Shown here piece by piece: positions 17,547 through 32,842 of a stretch of 35,000 nt of DNA. Origin of the DNA: Anaeromyces robustus (lineage: Eukaryota > Neocallimastigomycota > Neocallimastigomycetes > Neocallimastigales > Neocallimastigaceae). The notes under the pieces were generated by a model. The model did no database searches and was not told the DNA's origin. It was given only the letters and a program-made list of their open reading frames with translations. Numbering within the stretch: the first letter of the stretch is position 1; every line of letters starts with the position of its first letter. The stretch is taken from the NCBI GenBank assembly GCA_002104895.1, contig MCFG01000464.1:1-35000 (forward strand), given 5' to 3'. Made by a program: the position numbers and the translations under genes.

Positions 17547-17806
17547 ATAGAAAAACTGTTTATGATTGTTATTGGCCATTTACTACACCATTTGTTGATA
17601 CTTGTGGAAATTTTGGAAAACCAGTACCTTCAACTGGTAAACCATTTCCACCATTTGCTTGTCTTCGTACCTGTAAAGCTGATGTTATTTCTGGATTAGC
17701 CGAAGGTGTTTCTGAGAAATTAGACAAAAAATGTAAAGAATGGCTTGTTAACGGAAAGTTTGGAATTATTCAATTCAATGATAGATATTTAAATAAAAAG
17801 AGTTAA
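15424..17806 (+). CDS. ARMT1: ARMT1-type damage-control phosphatase (DUF89)
   Basis: Eight exons join in phase: 15424-15528, 15696-15840, 15976-16096, 16286-16445, 16558-16746, 16934-16977, 17076-17397 and 17543-17806 (1350 nt, 449 aa; human ARMT1 is about 440 aa). Family marks in order are SFAEDTFDRRLP (19-30), WLFAESYLYR, LWGNQADLS (from ~180), the metal-site motif LDNAGYE (239-245), the IPWYVSDT segment, FKGDMNYRK (358-366) and LRTCKADVISGL near the end with GKFGIIQF. DUF89 subfamily III proteins are metal-dependent phosphatases acting on phosphorylated metabolites such as fructose 1-phosphate; a carboxyl methyltransferase activity was also proposed for the human protein. The acceptor of the last intron follows 40 T residues. 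The start choice rests on the conserved PPKPFLRG segment close after the ATG. Confidence 0.93.
16133..16170 (+). repeat. homopolymer of 38 T in ARMT1 intron 3
   Basis: Uninterrupted T38 about 115 bp before the acceptor of the intron 16097-16285. Confidence 0.95.
17501..17540 (+). repeat. homopolymer of 40 T abutting a splice acceptor
   Basis: T40 is followed directly by AG at 17541-17542, so the whole polypyrimidine tract of the last ARMT1 intron is one homopolymer. Confidence 0.95.
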
Positions 17807-18602
17807 AAAGGTATATACAATTTTTTAACTCATAAACGAAAGAAATAAAAGCATTTATGAATAAAAAATAATGTACAAGAAAAAAAAAAAAATATATATA
17901 TATATATATAAAATAAAAAAAAAAAAAGGAAAAAAGAAAAAAAGAAAAAAAGAAAAAAAGAAAAAAGAAAAAAGAAAAACTAAAAAGTTAATAATTTTTT
18001 TTCTTTTTTTTTTTTTTTTTTTTTTTTCATATTATTATATTGAAATAATTGATATTAATAAAAATCAATTTTGATAAACACATAAATAAAAAAATAAAAA
18101 TAAAAATAAAAAAAAATACAAACACAAAAGTAAAAAGAATAAAAATATTTTATATATTTATTATTTAATATTATAATAATTTATTAAAAAAATATTTATA
18201 ATTATTATTAATTTTTTTTTCTTTGTTTTATTTCGCTTTTTTTTTTTTTTTTTTTTTTTTTATTTATTTATTTATTTATTGTTGTTGTTGTTGTTGTTTT
18301 GTTTATTTATTTGTTTTGATTTGTATAAATGTATTTAATATAAATATATAAATAAGTTTTTTCAAATAATATTTGCTAAATATTATTTATATTTATATTT
18401 ATGTTATACTTATATTTATATTTTTATATTATATATTATTATTTTTTTTTATTGACTTTTTTATTAAAAGATTTTTATAAATTAAATAAAAATAAAAAAA
18501 AAAAAGAGTATTTTTAAAAATAAAAAAAATACACAATATTTTTTTAATTTCATGTAGCAAAAAAAAATATAAAAATTCTTATTCCCATTATATAATTTGA
18601 AT
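17807..18602. other. convergent intergenic region with polypurine and poly-T tracts
   Basis: 796 bp between the ARMT1 stop (+) and the eIF3L stop (-). The plus strand has an A/G-only stretch at about 17914-17979 built from GAAAAAA units, then poly-T near 18005-18026 and 18238-18260, a (TTG)n run near 18281-18297 and TTTA runs. I see no gene. Confidence 0.75.
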
Positions 18603-21120
18603 TTATTTCTTAATATTGGTGATCATATCTTCTAATTTGTTAATTTGCTTAATATATAAATCACTAACTCTGCTAACCTTCTTACTATCTTTAATATGAA
18701 TCATATCCTATATTTATTTAAATAATATATATGAATATTAATAATTTTAACGTTTGAATAACAAATATTCTATTATTTTATAACAATTAATAAAAATAAT
18801 ATAAATACTTGTTTTAAGTAGAAATCAATATCAGTAGTTTGAGTATATTCTCCACTCATTAAGTCACCACCTTCCCATTTTCTTTGATAAGTTTTATGCT
18901 TAAATAATATTAATTGGTTCCTTAACATTTAAAATTTATAATAATTAATATTTCTTTTTAACTATAATGGCTATTATTAATTATTTGTTTTTTTTTTTAT
19001 ATTATTAATACTTACTTGCATTTTTCAATACTATCATAATCTAAGAATTCACCTAACTTTTGAATGTCTAATGTCTTGTATAATTTTAAGTATGATCTGA
19101 TTGTTGGAACAAGATATTGATTGTTGATCTCTTCAATAAATATTTTACATTGATGAAGAGTTGGTTTCTATTATAGTATATATATTAAAATTATCAATAT
19201 CTACATTTTTGTCTCTATAATTTATTAATTATAAACTTTAAATGAATTACATACCATTTGTGTATTTTCCATAATATCATAGTTTGGTACAGCTGGATTA
19301 ATAAATTTTGGGCATGCATAAGTGAATAATTCTTCAAATACCTTTAAATCACTTTTATATTAAAATAATCATAATAAAATATAATTAACATTATATAATA
19401 TATTATATATATCAATAAATTAAGTTTGTAAATAAAATATACCCTTTTTGCATTTTACTAAGTTGTTCACCGTATTTTTCAATCATATGACTATGGGTTT
19501 CTTCATCAATACCGGTTGGACATAATGTAATACAGATAGCTAAAAGGGCGTACATTTGTTCACTTTTTTTGTTAGTCTATTGTGTTTACAATTGTTATAA
19601 AATTATTATTATAAATGATTATTATTATTATTGTTGTTGTTGTTGTTGTTATTATTATTATTATTATTATTATTAATTTATAATTATAAAAAAAAAAAAA
19701 AGACTAATATATTACAGCTTCATATTGGTAAGAGAGAGATTTATAGTTTTTAGTACGATTAATGGAATGAATAATGGAAGTGAAAACCTTAATTGCATCA
19801 GAATATCTTCTCATCATCATATAAGCAAAACCAACATAATAATAAGTGGTAACTTGACAAGCAGTGACTCTAAGGAAAATATTTCCGTTATGTAATTCAA
19901 CATTTTCCATCATCTTTAAAGCAAGACTATAATCACCTAATAAACAGTGAACACGAAGTAAACCAATAATACTAAAGTAACCAAGCATCTTGTATAACTG
20001 TTTTGAACCAAATTCACCAGCAGCTTCACTATTTAAGTATATATTGTAAATAATAAATATTAATTTTATTTTAAATAATATTTTTTAAAACTTAATATAA
20101 ATCAAAAGAAAATGAAAATTAATTAAAAAAAATACATCATATCACCGCCGTTTTTAGTGACAAGAAGTTGTTCATTTATGTTGGACTTTTGGATTAAAGA
20201 GTACAAAACATTAAGAACATTATGAACATTCCAGATATCTGGTCTTTCTCTTAAACTCTTTAATTCAATTTCATTCTTACTTTTAACTTTACTTCTATAT
20301 TGACAGAAAGATTGGAATTGGTAAATGAATTCATCAATGATATCCCAAAGCCATTGATTTGGTAATTCTAAATCAACTGGCTTTTCTGGAGCTTTTATAT
20401 TTATATATTTTTATAAAAAAAATTTTTTTTATTATTATAATACTTTTATAATTATTTAATTTTAATTCATTATATTTTACCTAAAATATAATTAAAAAGG
20501 TCACAATAGTTAAGATATGAGTTGAAACGATCATTAATAATTGGTGTTAATTTTGCATAAACATGTCTGTAATACAATTCCTTGTATAAAATCAAGAAAA
20601 GTACATCTAAAAAAAATATTAATAATATTTACAAAACATAGGTATTAAAATTTCTATAAACTTATTTGATTTTTAAAATTTATTAATCTATATTTTTTCT
20701 CGATTCTTTATACCATTATTAACTAATGGAGCAATAACTTCGGCTTCTGGCCAACGTTGTTTTTGATAATATTGTTCAGTTAATTTATTATAATAATACT
20801 CATAAATGGAATTAAAATCATGATAATTATGTTCAACAAGATTCTTATAAAAATTGGAAATAAATTTCTTTACATCTGGAGGAATTTTAACTTCTTGTTG
20901 TTGTTGTTGTTGTTTGTATTGTACAAGTTCTTCTTGGAAGTCTTCTATATATATTAAATTATTTATTTAAATTTTAAAAAATAAAATATTAATTTATAAA
21001 TTATTAATTAATATAATTAATAATTTATAAATTACCATCAAATTCATCATCTTGAGAGTAGGCAGCTGGAATTTCACCATCCTTAGCTGTATCATTTATA
21101 TCTTCATAAAACATATCCAT
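18603..21120 (-). CDS. EIF3L: translation initiation factor eIF3 subunit L
   Basis: Ten exons on the minus strand join in phase: 21036-21120, 20714-20944, 20481-20606, 20136-20391, 19716-20028, 19443-19576, 19255-19351, 19016-19167, 18809-18920 and 18603-18707 (1611 nt, 536 aa; the human subunit is about 560 aa). Diagnostic runs include [99 protein letters not shown] and DMIHIKDSK near the end. eIF3L is a PCI-domain subunit of the eIF3 scaffold on the 40S ribosome. The N-terminus is short and acidic with a six-Gln run. The acceptor at 18921 was chosen over a nearer AG because only it restores the conserved FKHK segment. Confidence 0.96.
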
Positions 21121-23675
21121 GATTACTATTTCTTTATTCTATTTAGATACTTGATAAATATTTAAACTTTATAAATAAATTAGTAAATAAATAAATAATC
21201 GAACTTTTATAGATTGTATATGAAAATATATTTTATTAATTAATTTATTTTGAAGTTCATTTAAAATTAATTTAATTTTATTTTTTTAAAAAAATTTTCA
21301 TTAATTTTTTGTTATTATTATTTTTTTTTTTTGATATATTTATATATGTATGTCATTTAACTTATGAAATTTAATTGTTATTGTTGTTTTTGCTTAATTT
21401 ATACTAGCTATACTCCTATTTATTGTTATTATTAAAATTATATGTATTTCTTATATATATATTTGTACATATTTATATTTAACATAATATCCTTATATTG
21501 ATATATATGAATATGGATTACAAGTCAATTAATTAAAAATATATATATTAAAGATTCCATTATTAGAATGATATGACATTTATCCTTTTCCATTTTTCAT
21601 CCATTTATATATGAATCAAATATTAAATTTTTTCTTTTCATTTTTAAATAAATTCGAAATAAATAAATTTGAAATATGCATATTTCTTTCTAATTCTTAC
21701 TTTAAAAACAAATTACAACTTCCTTGAAAATAACTTTCTTACTATATTAAATAAATTATTTATAATCAATAATTTATTTCTTTTTTCTGTGTAGAGAAAA
21801 AAAAAAATATAAAAATCGTATATATAGATATATATATAAAATTTCTAACAAATCAATGTATTAATTTTTACTTTTCCTAATTATATATAATAATATATTA
21901 TTATATATGAATTATATATAATATTAATATAAGTATATAGTGTAACTATACATACATTATTATTTTTAAATAATATTATTATCTCATTATGGTTGGATTA
22001 AAATTGACCAATCATATTAATGGAATCTTTTTTTTGTCTTTATATTAGAATTTAAATACATTAATGTATACATATAAATACAAAAAATATAAAAAATTTA
22101 TAAAATGTATTGTATATTTTTATTTCTTATTTAACTAAATATATTTAAAATTTATTTATTTACTTATTTATTTAATATTATTATTTATTTATATATTTTT
22201 ATTTATTTATTAATTTATTCATTCATTTATTTATATATTAATATTAATAAATATAAAATATAAAATAACAAATATTTAAAATTCAAAATTTTAAAGCCTA
22301 ATGTATAAATAATATTATTAAATATTATTAAATGTTATAAAATTTTGTATATATTTTTATCTTTTTTTTAAAAATATATTTTTTTAGATATATAGATTTT
22401 ATTTATAATATAAATATTATTCTAAATTCTATTAAAAGTATATTCTTTCTTAAAGAAAATAAAAAATAATAAAATAAATAAAATAGAAAAAAGAAAGAAA
22501 AAAAGAAGGGAAAAAAAAAAAAGAAATTGATCCATTTAATTTATATATTTATTTATTATTTCCCAATTTAATATTGGTTTTTCTTTATTAAATTATTTTT
22601 TTTTCTTTCTTTCCTTTTTTTCTTTTTCTTTTGTTCTTTTATATATATATACTTAACATTTTTATTATATCATATATCAATAATTATATATATAAAAGAA
22701 ATATTTCATTATACGTATATATTAATGTAATATATGACAATAAAAAAAAGTAATATATATTTTTAATATCAACAATAAAATAAATTTTATAAAATTTATT
22801 AAATAAATAGAATTATCGAGCACATTGAGTTCTTAATAAATAAAGAAAAGGAAAAAAGTATATATATAAAATTTCTTTTAACTATGATAATTTTATAATT
22901 AATTCATTAAAAAAGCATAATTATAATAATTTCATATTAAATAAATAATAAGTGGATTATAAATCACATAAATTTCTAAGAATTATAAATAATATTTGAA
23001 TATAAACAATGATTATTATTAATTTTATTATACTTAATATTAATAATATCTTAAATAAATAAACAATAAATAAATAATAATTCTAAAAAATAAATATATA
23101 TTATATTATTGTTATTTTATTATTAATATTATTATTATTATTATTTATAACATAAATATTTTTTTTTATTTAAAAATACAATCAAACATCAAAAAAAAAA
23201 ATATTTAATATAAATGAATTTATTTATTAAATATAAATAAATAAAAATACTAATTTATATATATATATATAATAATATTTAGGTTTTTTTTTTTAATTAT
23301 TATTATTATTATATATATTTTGAAAGGGTATATTTTTCTTTTAAATAAAAAGAAAATATCTAAAAATTTGTTATCAATCAAATAATTTAAATAATATCGA
23401 TAATAATTAAATCATTATAAAATCAATACTATTGTACGTACAAATTAATTTTTAAATACAGTGAAATCAAATAAAAAAAATTATTTCAACTTTTATTATT
23501 CAGCAAATAATATTTTATTTTTAATTTGGTTTTTAGCAATATCATTATTTTAACAATACCTTTAATTATCACATAAACAAATAAAGATTTCAATTCAACG
23601 TTGAATTTATTTTCTAGAATTTAAACATTTATTTTAATATAATTTTTATTTAATTGATTTCCAATAATAAACACA
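21121..23675. other. 2.6-kb divergent intergenic region, AT-rich
   Basis: Between the start codons of eIF3L (-) and the WNK kinase (+). Almost pure A/T with poly-A/T runs and TTTATT blocks near 22140-22235. A purine-rich tract lies near 22490-22525 and a pyrimidine tract near 22600-22640. Apart from a CCAAT-like pair I see no motif and no coding frame. Confidence 0.75.
21989..22015. promoter_or_regulatory. inverted CCAAT-like pair
   Basis: ATGGTTGG at 21989-21996 and CCAATCAT at 22008-22015 form an inverted repeat with one mismatch around an 11-bp spacer. CCAAT is the known core bound by HAP/NF-Y complexes. The site is ~870 bp upstream of eIF3L and ~1.7 kb upstream of the WNK gene. Regulatory role is a guess. 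Confidence 0.25.
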
Positions 23676-27058
<3,383 letters not shown>

Positions 27059-27459
27059 TATGAAATTATATAAAATATATATGTATATTTTATCTTTAAT
27101 CTGTTTATTTTTATAAAATCTGTTCCTTTGAACCTATTATATTATATATACTAAATAATAATAACATTTAAAAATAAAAAAAAAAATAATAATAATAAAC
27201 AAAAAAAAAATAAAAAAGAAAAAAAAAAAACATAAAGATAAAAGAAAAAAATTATTCTTAAAAATATAAAGAATCAAAAATTAAAATACTATATGTAATC
27301 ATAAAAAATAATAAAAAAAAAAATAAAAAGTCAAATAAAATAATTAAATATTCTGCAAAAAAAAAAAAAAAAAAAAGAATAATAATAATAATAATAATAA
27401 TATAATAATAATTTTTTTTTTCTTTTTTAAAGAAAAAAAAGAAAAAAAAGAAAAAAAAG

Positions 27460-27492
<33 letters not shown>

Positions 27493-27624
27493 TAAAACAA
27501 CCCATTAATAAAATTATATATATATAAAAAAAAAAAAGATTTAATATAATAGTAATAAAAAATCTATTTAACTTTCTTTTGCCTTAATTTTAGATAATAT
27601 AAAAAAAAGAAAAAAATTCTAAAT

Positions 27625-27720
27625 ATTTCTCTCTTATTATTACCATGAAATATTAACTTTATTATTAATATTATTTCTCTCTTATTATTACCTTGAAATA
27701 TTAACTTTATTATTAATATT
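27625..27720 (+). repeat. 48-bp tandem duplication
   Basis: Two adjacent 48-bp units starting ATTTCTCTCTTATT at 27625 and 27673. They differ at one base (ACCATG versus ACCTTG). Confidence 0.95.
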
Positions 27721-27778
27721 ATTTTGATGATGATGATGACGACGATTATTGTTTTTATTATTATTGTTATTGTTGTTA

Positions 27779-28000
<222 letters not shown>

Positions 28001-28051
28001 GTTTATTAATTATTAATTATTAATTATAATTATTTACTTAATTAATTAATT

Positions 28052-28167
<116 letters not shown>

Positions 28168-28573
28168 TTGAATTATCTACATTTATTAGTAATAGTTAGT
28201 AATAGTATATTTGAGTTATGTATAAAAATTATAAATAACAAAATATTCTTATATGATTTTTATTATTTTATCATCAACTTTAAATATATATGTTTAATAT
28301 TATTTTCATAATAAATAAATATTAGCCCATAATCATTTAAATAAAAATATAAAACCAATAAAAAAAAAATTTTTTTAAAAAAATTTAAAACCAAATTCTA
28401 AAAACCACGTACTAGTAGGAACAATTTCAATAATACTAATAATACTATTTATTATAAAATAATATTAATATGTTTTATTATTTTATTACTTTTTTTAAGA
28501 AAATGTTAATATAAAATTAATTCTTTATATTTTATATACTATTTTATATAACTTTTGTAATACTTTTAGGGCA

Positions 28574-29696
28574 TTAAATTAATTTATATGATACTAGTTC
28601 TCTTTTACTATTTATAATTAATTGTAAATGTCTTTTAGAATTATTATTGAAAAAGCCATTTTTATATAACTCTGGTAAATAAAGTTCATAAGACGGCATA
28701 TAACGATCAACGAAATCAAATACCTATAATAAATAATAAAGATTTGTTTATTTTTTAGAAAAAATATATATAGGTAATCAATAATAATATATATATATAA
28801 ATTAAATATATATAATAACCTGTTCTTTCGTTAAACCAGCATGTGGATCATTTTTTCTTTTTCTTAATTCTTCTTCTTGTTCAAGACGCCAATTATAAAC
28901 ATTTTCTAATTCATTATTATAAATATGAATAAATACATCAATAAATGGATACCATAATTTTTCAATTTTTCTCAAATTTGCATTAATTTTAAGTATATGC
29001 TCTAATGGATATTTTTTAGCATATTTAGTATTTGGAAGAAGCTCTTCTATGACATTGTCATTTAAGGATTTAAAACCAATCATCCAACCTTCATAAATAA
29101 TAATATCATATGGTGGTGATACATTTTGCCATTCAGATTCAGGTGCACGGTCACCTCTTCCATTTTTTAATGCTTTATCATAAGTAGGTATTAAAACGTT
29201 TTTTTCTGAATTTTTCAATTGTTTAAAGATTTTCTATTTAAATTTAATATAATTGTGCAATAAAAACATTATATAAATTAAAAATATTAAGAGAATATTT
29301 ATATTTTCTTAGTATTAATATATTAAATACTCTTTTTTTTTTATTTCATTTTGTTATATAATTTACTTCTCCTAGCTCAACATCATGAGTTCCCGGACTT
29401 CCTCTATATTTTAATAATTCATTTCCAATATTTGCTTCGGCAATTTCATTTTGTTCTTTATTTGTTAAATAAAGATCGTCCAAAGAAATATTAATTATTT
29501 TTAAATTATATGGTTCTGATTTCAATGTTTTAACTAATTCCTTATTTAAAGTTGTTTTTCCACTTCCTTGAGAGCCACTTATTCCAATAAAGAGAGGAGG
29601 AATTACTGTTTTATTTTCGTTATTTTTTTTATGTATATTAAGCCATTCAATAATTTGATTAATAATTATTTTTTTTTTTTTTTTGAAATTCAGCAT
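28574..29696 (-). CDS. TDA10: D-glycerate 3-kinase / TDA10-type P-loop kinase
   Basis: Three exons on the minus strand join in phase: 29367-29696, 28820-29233 and 28574-28723 (894 nt, 297 aa; yeast Tda10 is about 290 aa). The Walker A loop is GSQGSGKT (41-48). The second motif is ISLDDLYLT, then RGSPGTHDVELGE, LIPTYDKALKNGRGDRAPE, IYEGWMIGFKSL, NVYNWRLEQEEEL, and the end motif VDRYMPSYELYL. The plant enzyme of this family phosphorylates D-glycerate to 3-phosphoglycerate. Yeast Tda10 is an uncharacterised ATP-binding homologue, so the substrate is inferred. The chosen ATG is followed after nine bases by 16 A. A better-placed ATG at 29712-29710 is out of frame by one base. The donor after 28820 is GTTATT, unlike the gtaa/gtat of most introns here. 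Confidence 0.93.
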
Positions 29697-30213
29697 CTGT
29701 TGATAAAGACATTTTATTACTATTATTATTATATTCTATACTATATATATTATTATTTATTCACTCCAAATAATAATATTAATAATTTATTATCACTTAA
29801 AAAAATAAAAAAAAAAGCAATAATAGATTAAATATATAAATATTATTTATATTTATTATTAATAGTTTTAATGAAAACTTCTTTATAAATATATCATTTT
29901 ATAAAAAAAATAATCAAATGTATTTTAAATAATGTAAACAATAATACATTTTTTGTTTACATTATTTAAATATAAATATTTTAATATTGAACTATATTAT
30001 AAAACCATGACTTTTAATAATAGAAATATTAAATTTTAACAGCATATATTTTCCTTAAAATATTATTATAAATGTCATATATTACATAGGTATATTTATA
30101 ATTAAATATATTTTCAATATATAATAATATTATTATTATTTATTTACTAAAGTAAAAAAAACTATATATTCATATATCTTCGAAATTATTATTATTATTT
30201 TTACTACAGTAAA

Positions 30214-30255
<42 letters not shown>

Positions 30256-30283
30256 GTAAATAAAAATATATATAATAATAGAA

Positions 30284-30319
<36 letters not shown>

Positions 30320-30341
30320 GTAAATAAATATATAGGGAGAA
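29697..30341. other. intergenic, AT-rich, upstream of glycerate kinase
   Basis: Should contain the glycerate kinase promoter. It holds a perfect 18-bp inverted repeat (29924-29970) and two (AAT)n runs near 30216-30254 and 30285-30319, each followed by AAAGTAAATAAA. No gene seen. Confidence 0.7.
29924..29970. repeat. perfect 18-bp inverted repeat (hairpin)
   Basis: Arms TTTAAATAATGTAAACAA (29924-29941) and its exact reverse complement (29953-29970) flank an 11-bp loop. The arms include TGTAAACA, a forkhead-like core. It lies 212 bp upstream of the out-of-frame ATG of the glycerate kinase gene. It could be a small fold-back element, a DNA cruciform or a chance palindrome. Confidence 0.85.
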
Positions 30342-30369
30342 GTGCATTTCGGAATCGTGCATTATTGTA

Positions 30370-30402
30370 TGTGGCTTGATGATAAAATATTTTATAGCCA
30401 CA
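30370..30402 (+). repeat. stem-loop just inside the left end of the MULE derivative
   Basis: TGTGGCT (30370-30376) pairs with AGCCACA (30396-30402). The loop contains an AAAATATTTTA palindrome. The left arm overlaps the end of the terminal repeat. Confidence 0.6.
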
Positions 30403-30601
30403 TTTATCAAAAATAAATAAATAAATAAATATATAAATAACTAAATAAAATCTAAATAATATTTTATTAATAATCTTTTAAATAATATTTTGTTAAAAAT
30501 TGTATATAAAAAAGGACTTGGTCTGTTATCATTAAATAAATAAAACTATTATATTTTAAAAATAATTATTTACATAAATATAATACTAATTATTGGAATT
30601 A

Positions 30602-30930
30602 TTATAAGAATATAGAGCATATAACAAATAATGCTTCAGAATCTTTTAATAATTACTTAAATAATTTATTTCCAAAAAAACCTTCATTTTTTTAAATTAA
30701 TTTATAAATTAAAAAAAGAAGAATCCTTATCCTACAATGATTACGAAAGGAGAATTAATGGAATCTGGAGGAAAAAACAAAAAATAATTAGAAAAACTGA
30801 TGAAATAAAAAATATAATTGAAAATTATAAATATATGGAAAAAGATTATATTTATAATGGATATGATAGAAAAGATATTGTTGAATTATGGTATAATTGC
30901 TTAATTGATTTAAATAATAAAAAATACTAA
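30602..30930 (+). pseudogene. MULE transposase C-terminal remnant
   Basis: The first part reads IEHITNNASESFNNYLNNLF then PKKPSFF. After one extra T in a T7 run (30687-30693) the frame changes and continues KLIYKLKKEESLSYNDYERR and on to a TAA at 30928-30930. The NNxxEsfN pattern, the KPSF segment and the Lys/Glu-rich YxDYERR stretch are what I know from the end of MULE transposases. Upstream (30490-30600) there are weaker fragments with stops. The remnant starts abruptly without a catalytic core, so it cannot encode an active transposase. Confidence 0.6.
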
Positions 30931-31096
30931 TTTTTTATTATAAACTAGTATTTTTCTAACCTTTTTAAATTATATGTTATGCTTAATTATTGTTCTTGTA
31001 ACAATATAAGGAAATAAAATTACTTTAAGATTTTTTTAGCTAGTTTTTAGCTAAATTATATCTAAAACTGATCTATTTAACTATAATTAAAATATA

Positions 31097-31245
31097 ATTA
31101 ATATCAATATCAAAATTTTTAGTATAAAAATATTATTAATATCAATATCAAAATTTTTAATATAAATATATTATTATTAATATCAATATCAAATTTTTTA
31201 GTATAAAAATATTATCAATATCAATGTCAATTTTATTTAGTAAAA
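31097..31245 (+). repeat. ~38-bp tandem repeat, four diverged copies
   Basis: Units centred on ATCAATATCAAAATTTTTA followed by TATAAAAATATTA begin near 31103, 31141, 31182 and 31214, with spacings 38, 41 and 32 bp. It lies inside the MULE derivative. Confidence 0.8.
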
Positions 31246-32161
31246 ATAATAATATTAATTATTAATTATGTTTAAAAAATCATTAAATAAATATTTTTTT
31301 ATTTTTTATTATTTTATTAAAATTTTAGTTATTATTATTACAATTTAATAATAAAATAAATTAAAATATTTTATATAAATAATTTTAAATATAAATGAAA
31401 AATATTATAAAATATTAAATAAAATAAAAGACTTTGAAAAAATATGATTTTTGTTTGTTTGTAAAAGTTAATGAATAACTTGAATCTTTCTTTTTTAAAT
31501 TTTTTTTGTATTCTTTTGTATTTTTTTTTTCAATTCTTTGATTTTATTATAATTTTTTTAATTATTTTTATTTCATTTTATTTCATTTTTTAATTTGTAA
31601 TTATTAATTATAATTTTTAATTATTATTTATTTATTTATTCATTTATTTAATATATAAAATTTCATGCGCCACAGATTCCGAAATGCACAATTCCGAAAT
31701 GCACCACATTCAAATATATATATAATAATAATAAAAAATGTAACAGTAAAAAAAATAATAATAAAGTAAATAAAAAATATGTAATAATAAAAAAAATATA
31801 TTGAAAGTAAATAAAAAACTTTATAGTAAATTAATCATATTGTATAATGCTGTCAAAAAAATTTTAGTTACAATATTAAATCATAGATACAGCATTTAAT
31901 TTAAGTTATTACTAAATATGGAATAATTAAATTTGATATATATTAATTATTATTAATATATAATAATATATAATAAATAAATATATATATAATATATATT
32001 AAAAATTGATAATATTTCACAAAATTTTAAGAAAAAAAATAATATTTTTATAGACTATTACATGAAGTATATTGCCCTTTATTAATTATGGTAGATTATA
32101 ATTAGTTTTATTACTCTGTACTTTTAAGTTGTTTAACTATATACTCCTTAATAGTAACCAG

Positions 32162-32372
32162 TGTTAGATATATAGATAGTCAAATTCATGGTCTATGAAG
32201 TTGATTATAATGCTCCACAAATGTATGACTTTTTTTGTTGTTGATGTATCATTTACCTGAAAAGAGAAAAAGTTCTAACATAAAAATTCGGTTAATAGGA
32301 CAGTACCTGTCGTCAGAGACTTAATATATGTTAAGACAAAATCTTAACGACCAGGATAAAAACTGACCAACA
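32162..32372. mobile_element. probable solo LTR / LTR remnant (Ty1-copia-like)
   Basis: A 211-bp segment starting TGTTAG and ending CCAACA, so it is bounded by TG...CA with imperfect inverted ends, as LTRs are. It is clearly richer in G/C than its surroundings. It contains a GTTAAGA/TCTTAAC stem and a GACAG/CTGTC stem. The length suits a short copia-type LTR. No clear target-site duplication and no gag or pol region are seen, so it looks like a broken, old copy. The slightly G/C-richer DNA just before it (32050-32160) may be part of the same element. The alternative is a structured noncoding RNA gene. Confidence 0.4.
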
Positions 32373-32799
32373 ATAGAATAAAAATGATAATAATATAAAA
32401 ATAATAATAAATATAAAAAATATTTTTATTTAAATAATAGTGTCAAGTTCCTAAATGAATAAATTTTTAATTTAATAATTAAAATAATATTTTTCAAAAG
32501 CACAATTTAATATATTTCTTTTAATAATATTAGTTTTATTTTGACATTAATAAAAAATATTAATATCAATATTATATTGTAATATATAATTTAATATATT
32601 ATTCAATATAATAATATATAATATATATTAAAATATATAGTACTTAAATTATATAAATTTAATAACCATTATATTATAATATTTAAAATATTATTATAAT
32701 AGTTATTGAAATAATTTATTAATCAAGAATCAATATTTTTGAAATTACATACACCAATTTCAAAATCCTGTTGATATCATAACAAATAATACTTTCATT

Positions 32800-32842
32800 T
32801 ATCACTATATATTCATTATTTAATTATGAATATATAGTGATA
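32800..32842. repeat. perfect 17-bp inverted repeat (hairpin)
   Basis: TATCACTATATATTCAT at 32800-32816 and its exact reverse complement at 32826-32842 flank a 9-bp loop. Unlike most palindromes here it includes C and G (CACT/AGTG, CAT/ATG), so chance is less likely. Confidence 0.85.

Larger units (their letters stand above)
30342..31704 (+). mobile_element. MULE-type DNA transposon derivative with inverted repeats
   Basis: The ends form inverted repeats of about 35 bp: left 30342-30375 and right 31669-31704. Both begin, reading inward, GTGCATTTCGGAAT, then a second GTGCATT copy (degenerate at the left end), then GTGGC. Inside lies a C-terminal fragment resembling a Mutator-like (MULE) transposase, and near the right end a 38-bp tandem repeat. 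At 1.36 kb it is much shorter than an autonomous MULE, so I infer an internally deleted, non-autonomous copy. No 9-bp target duplication is evident at the outer edges (TAGGGAGAA left, CACATTCAA right), so the exact borders may lie slightly further out. Confidence 0.7.

Noticed and set aside
32162-32354. 188-bp segment flanked by ACCAG on both sides, as a solo LTR with target duplication
   Set aside because: The right border at 32372 gives better LTR-like TG...CA ends, so the ACCAG match is probably chance. The element is reported with the 32372 border.
32040-32400. Possible tRNA or spliceosomal RNA gene (a TTACCTG run recalls the U1 5' end)
   Set aside because: Only a 7-base match, with no following U1 structure and no tRNA arms or B-box sequence.
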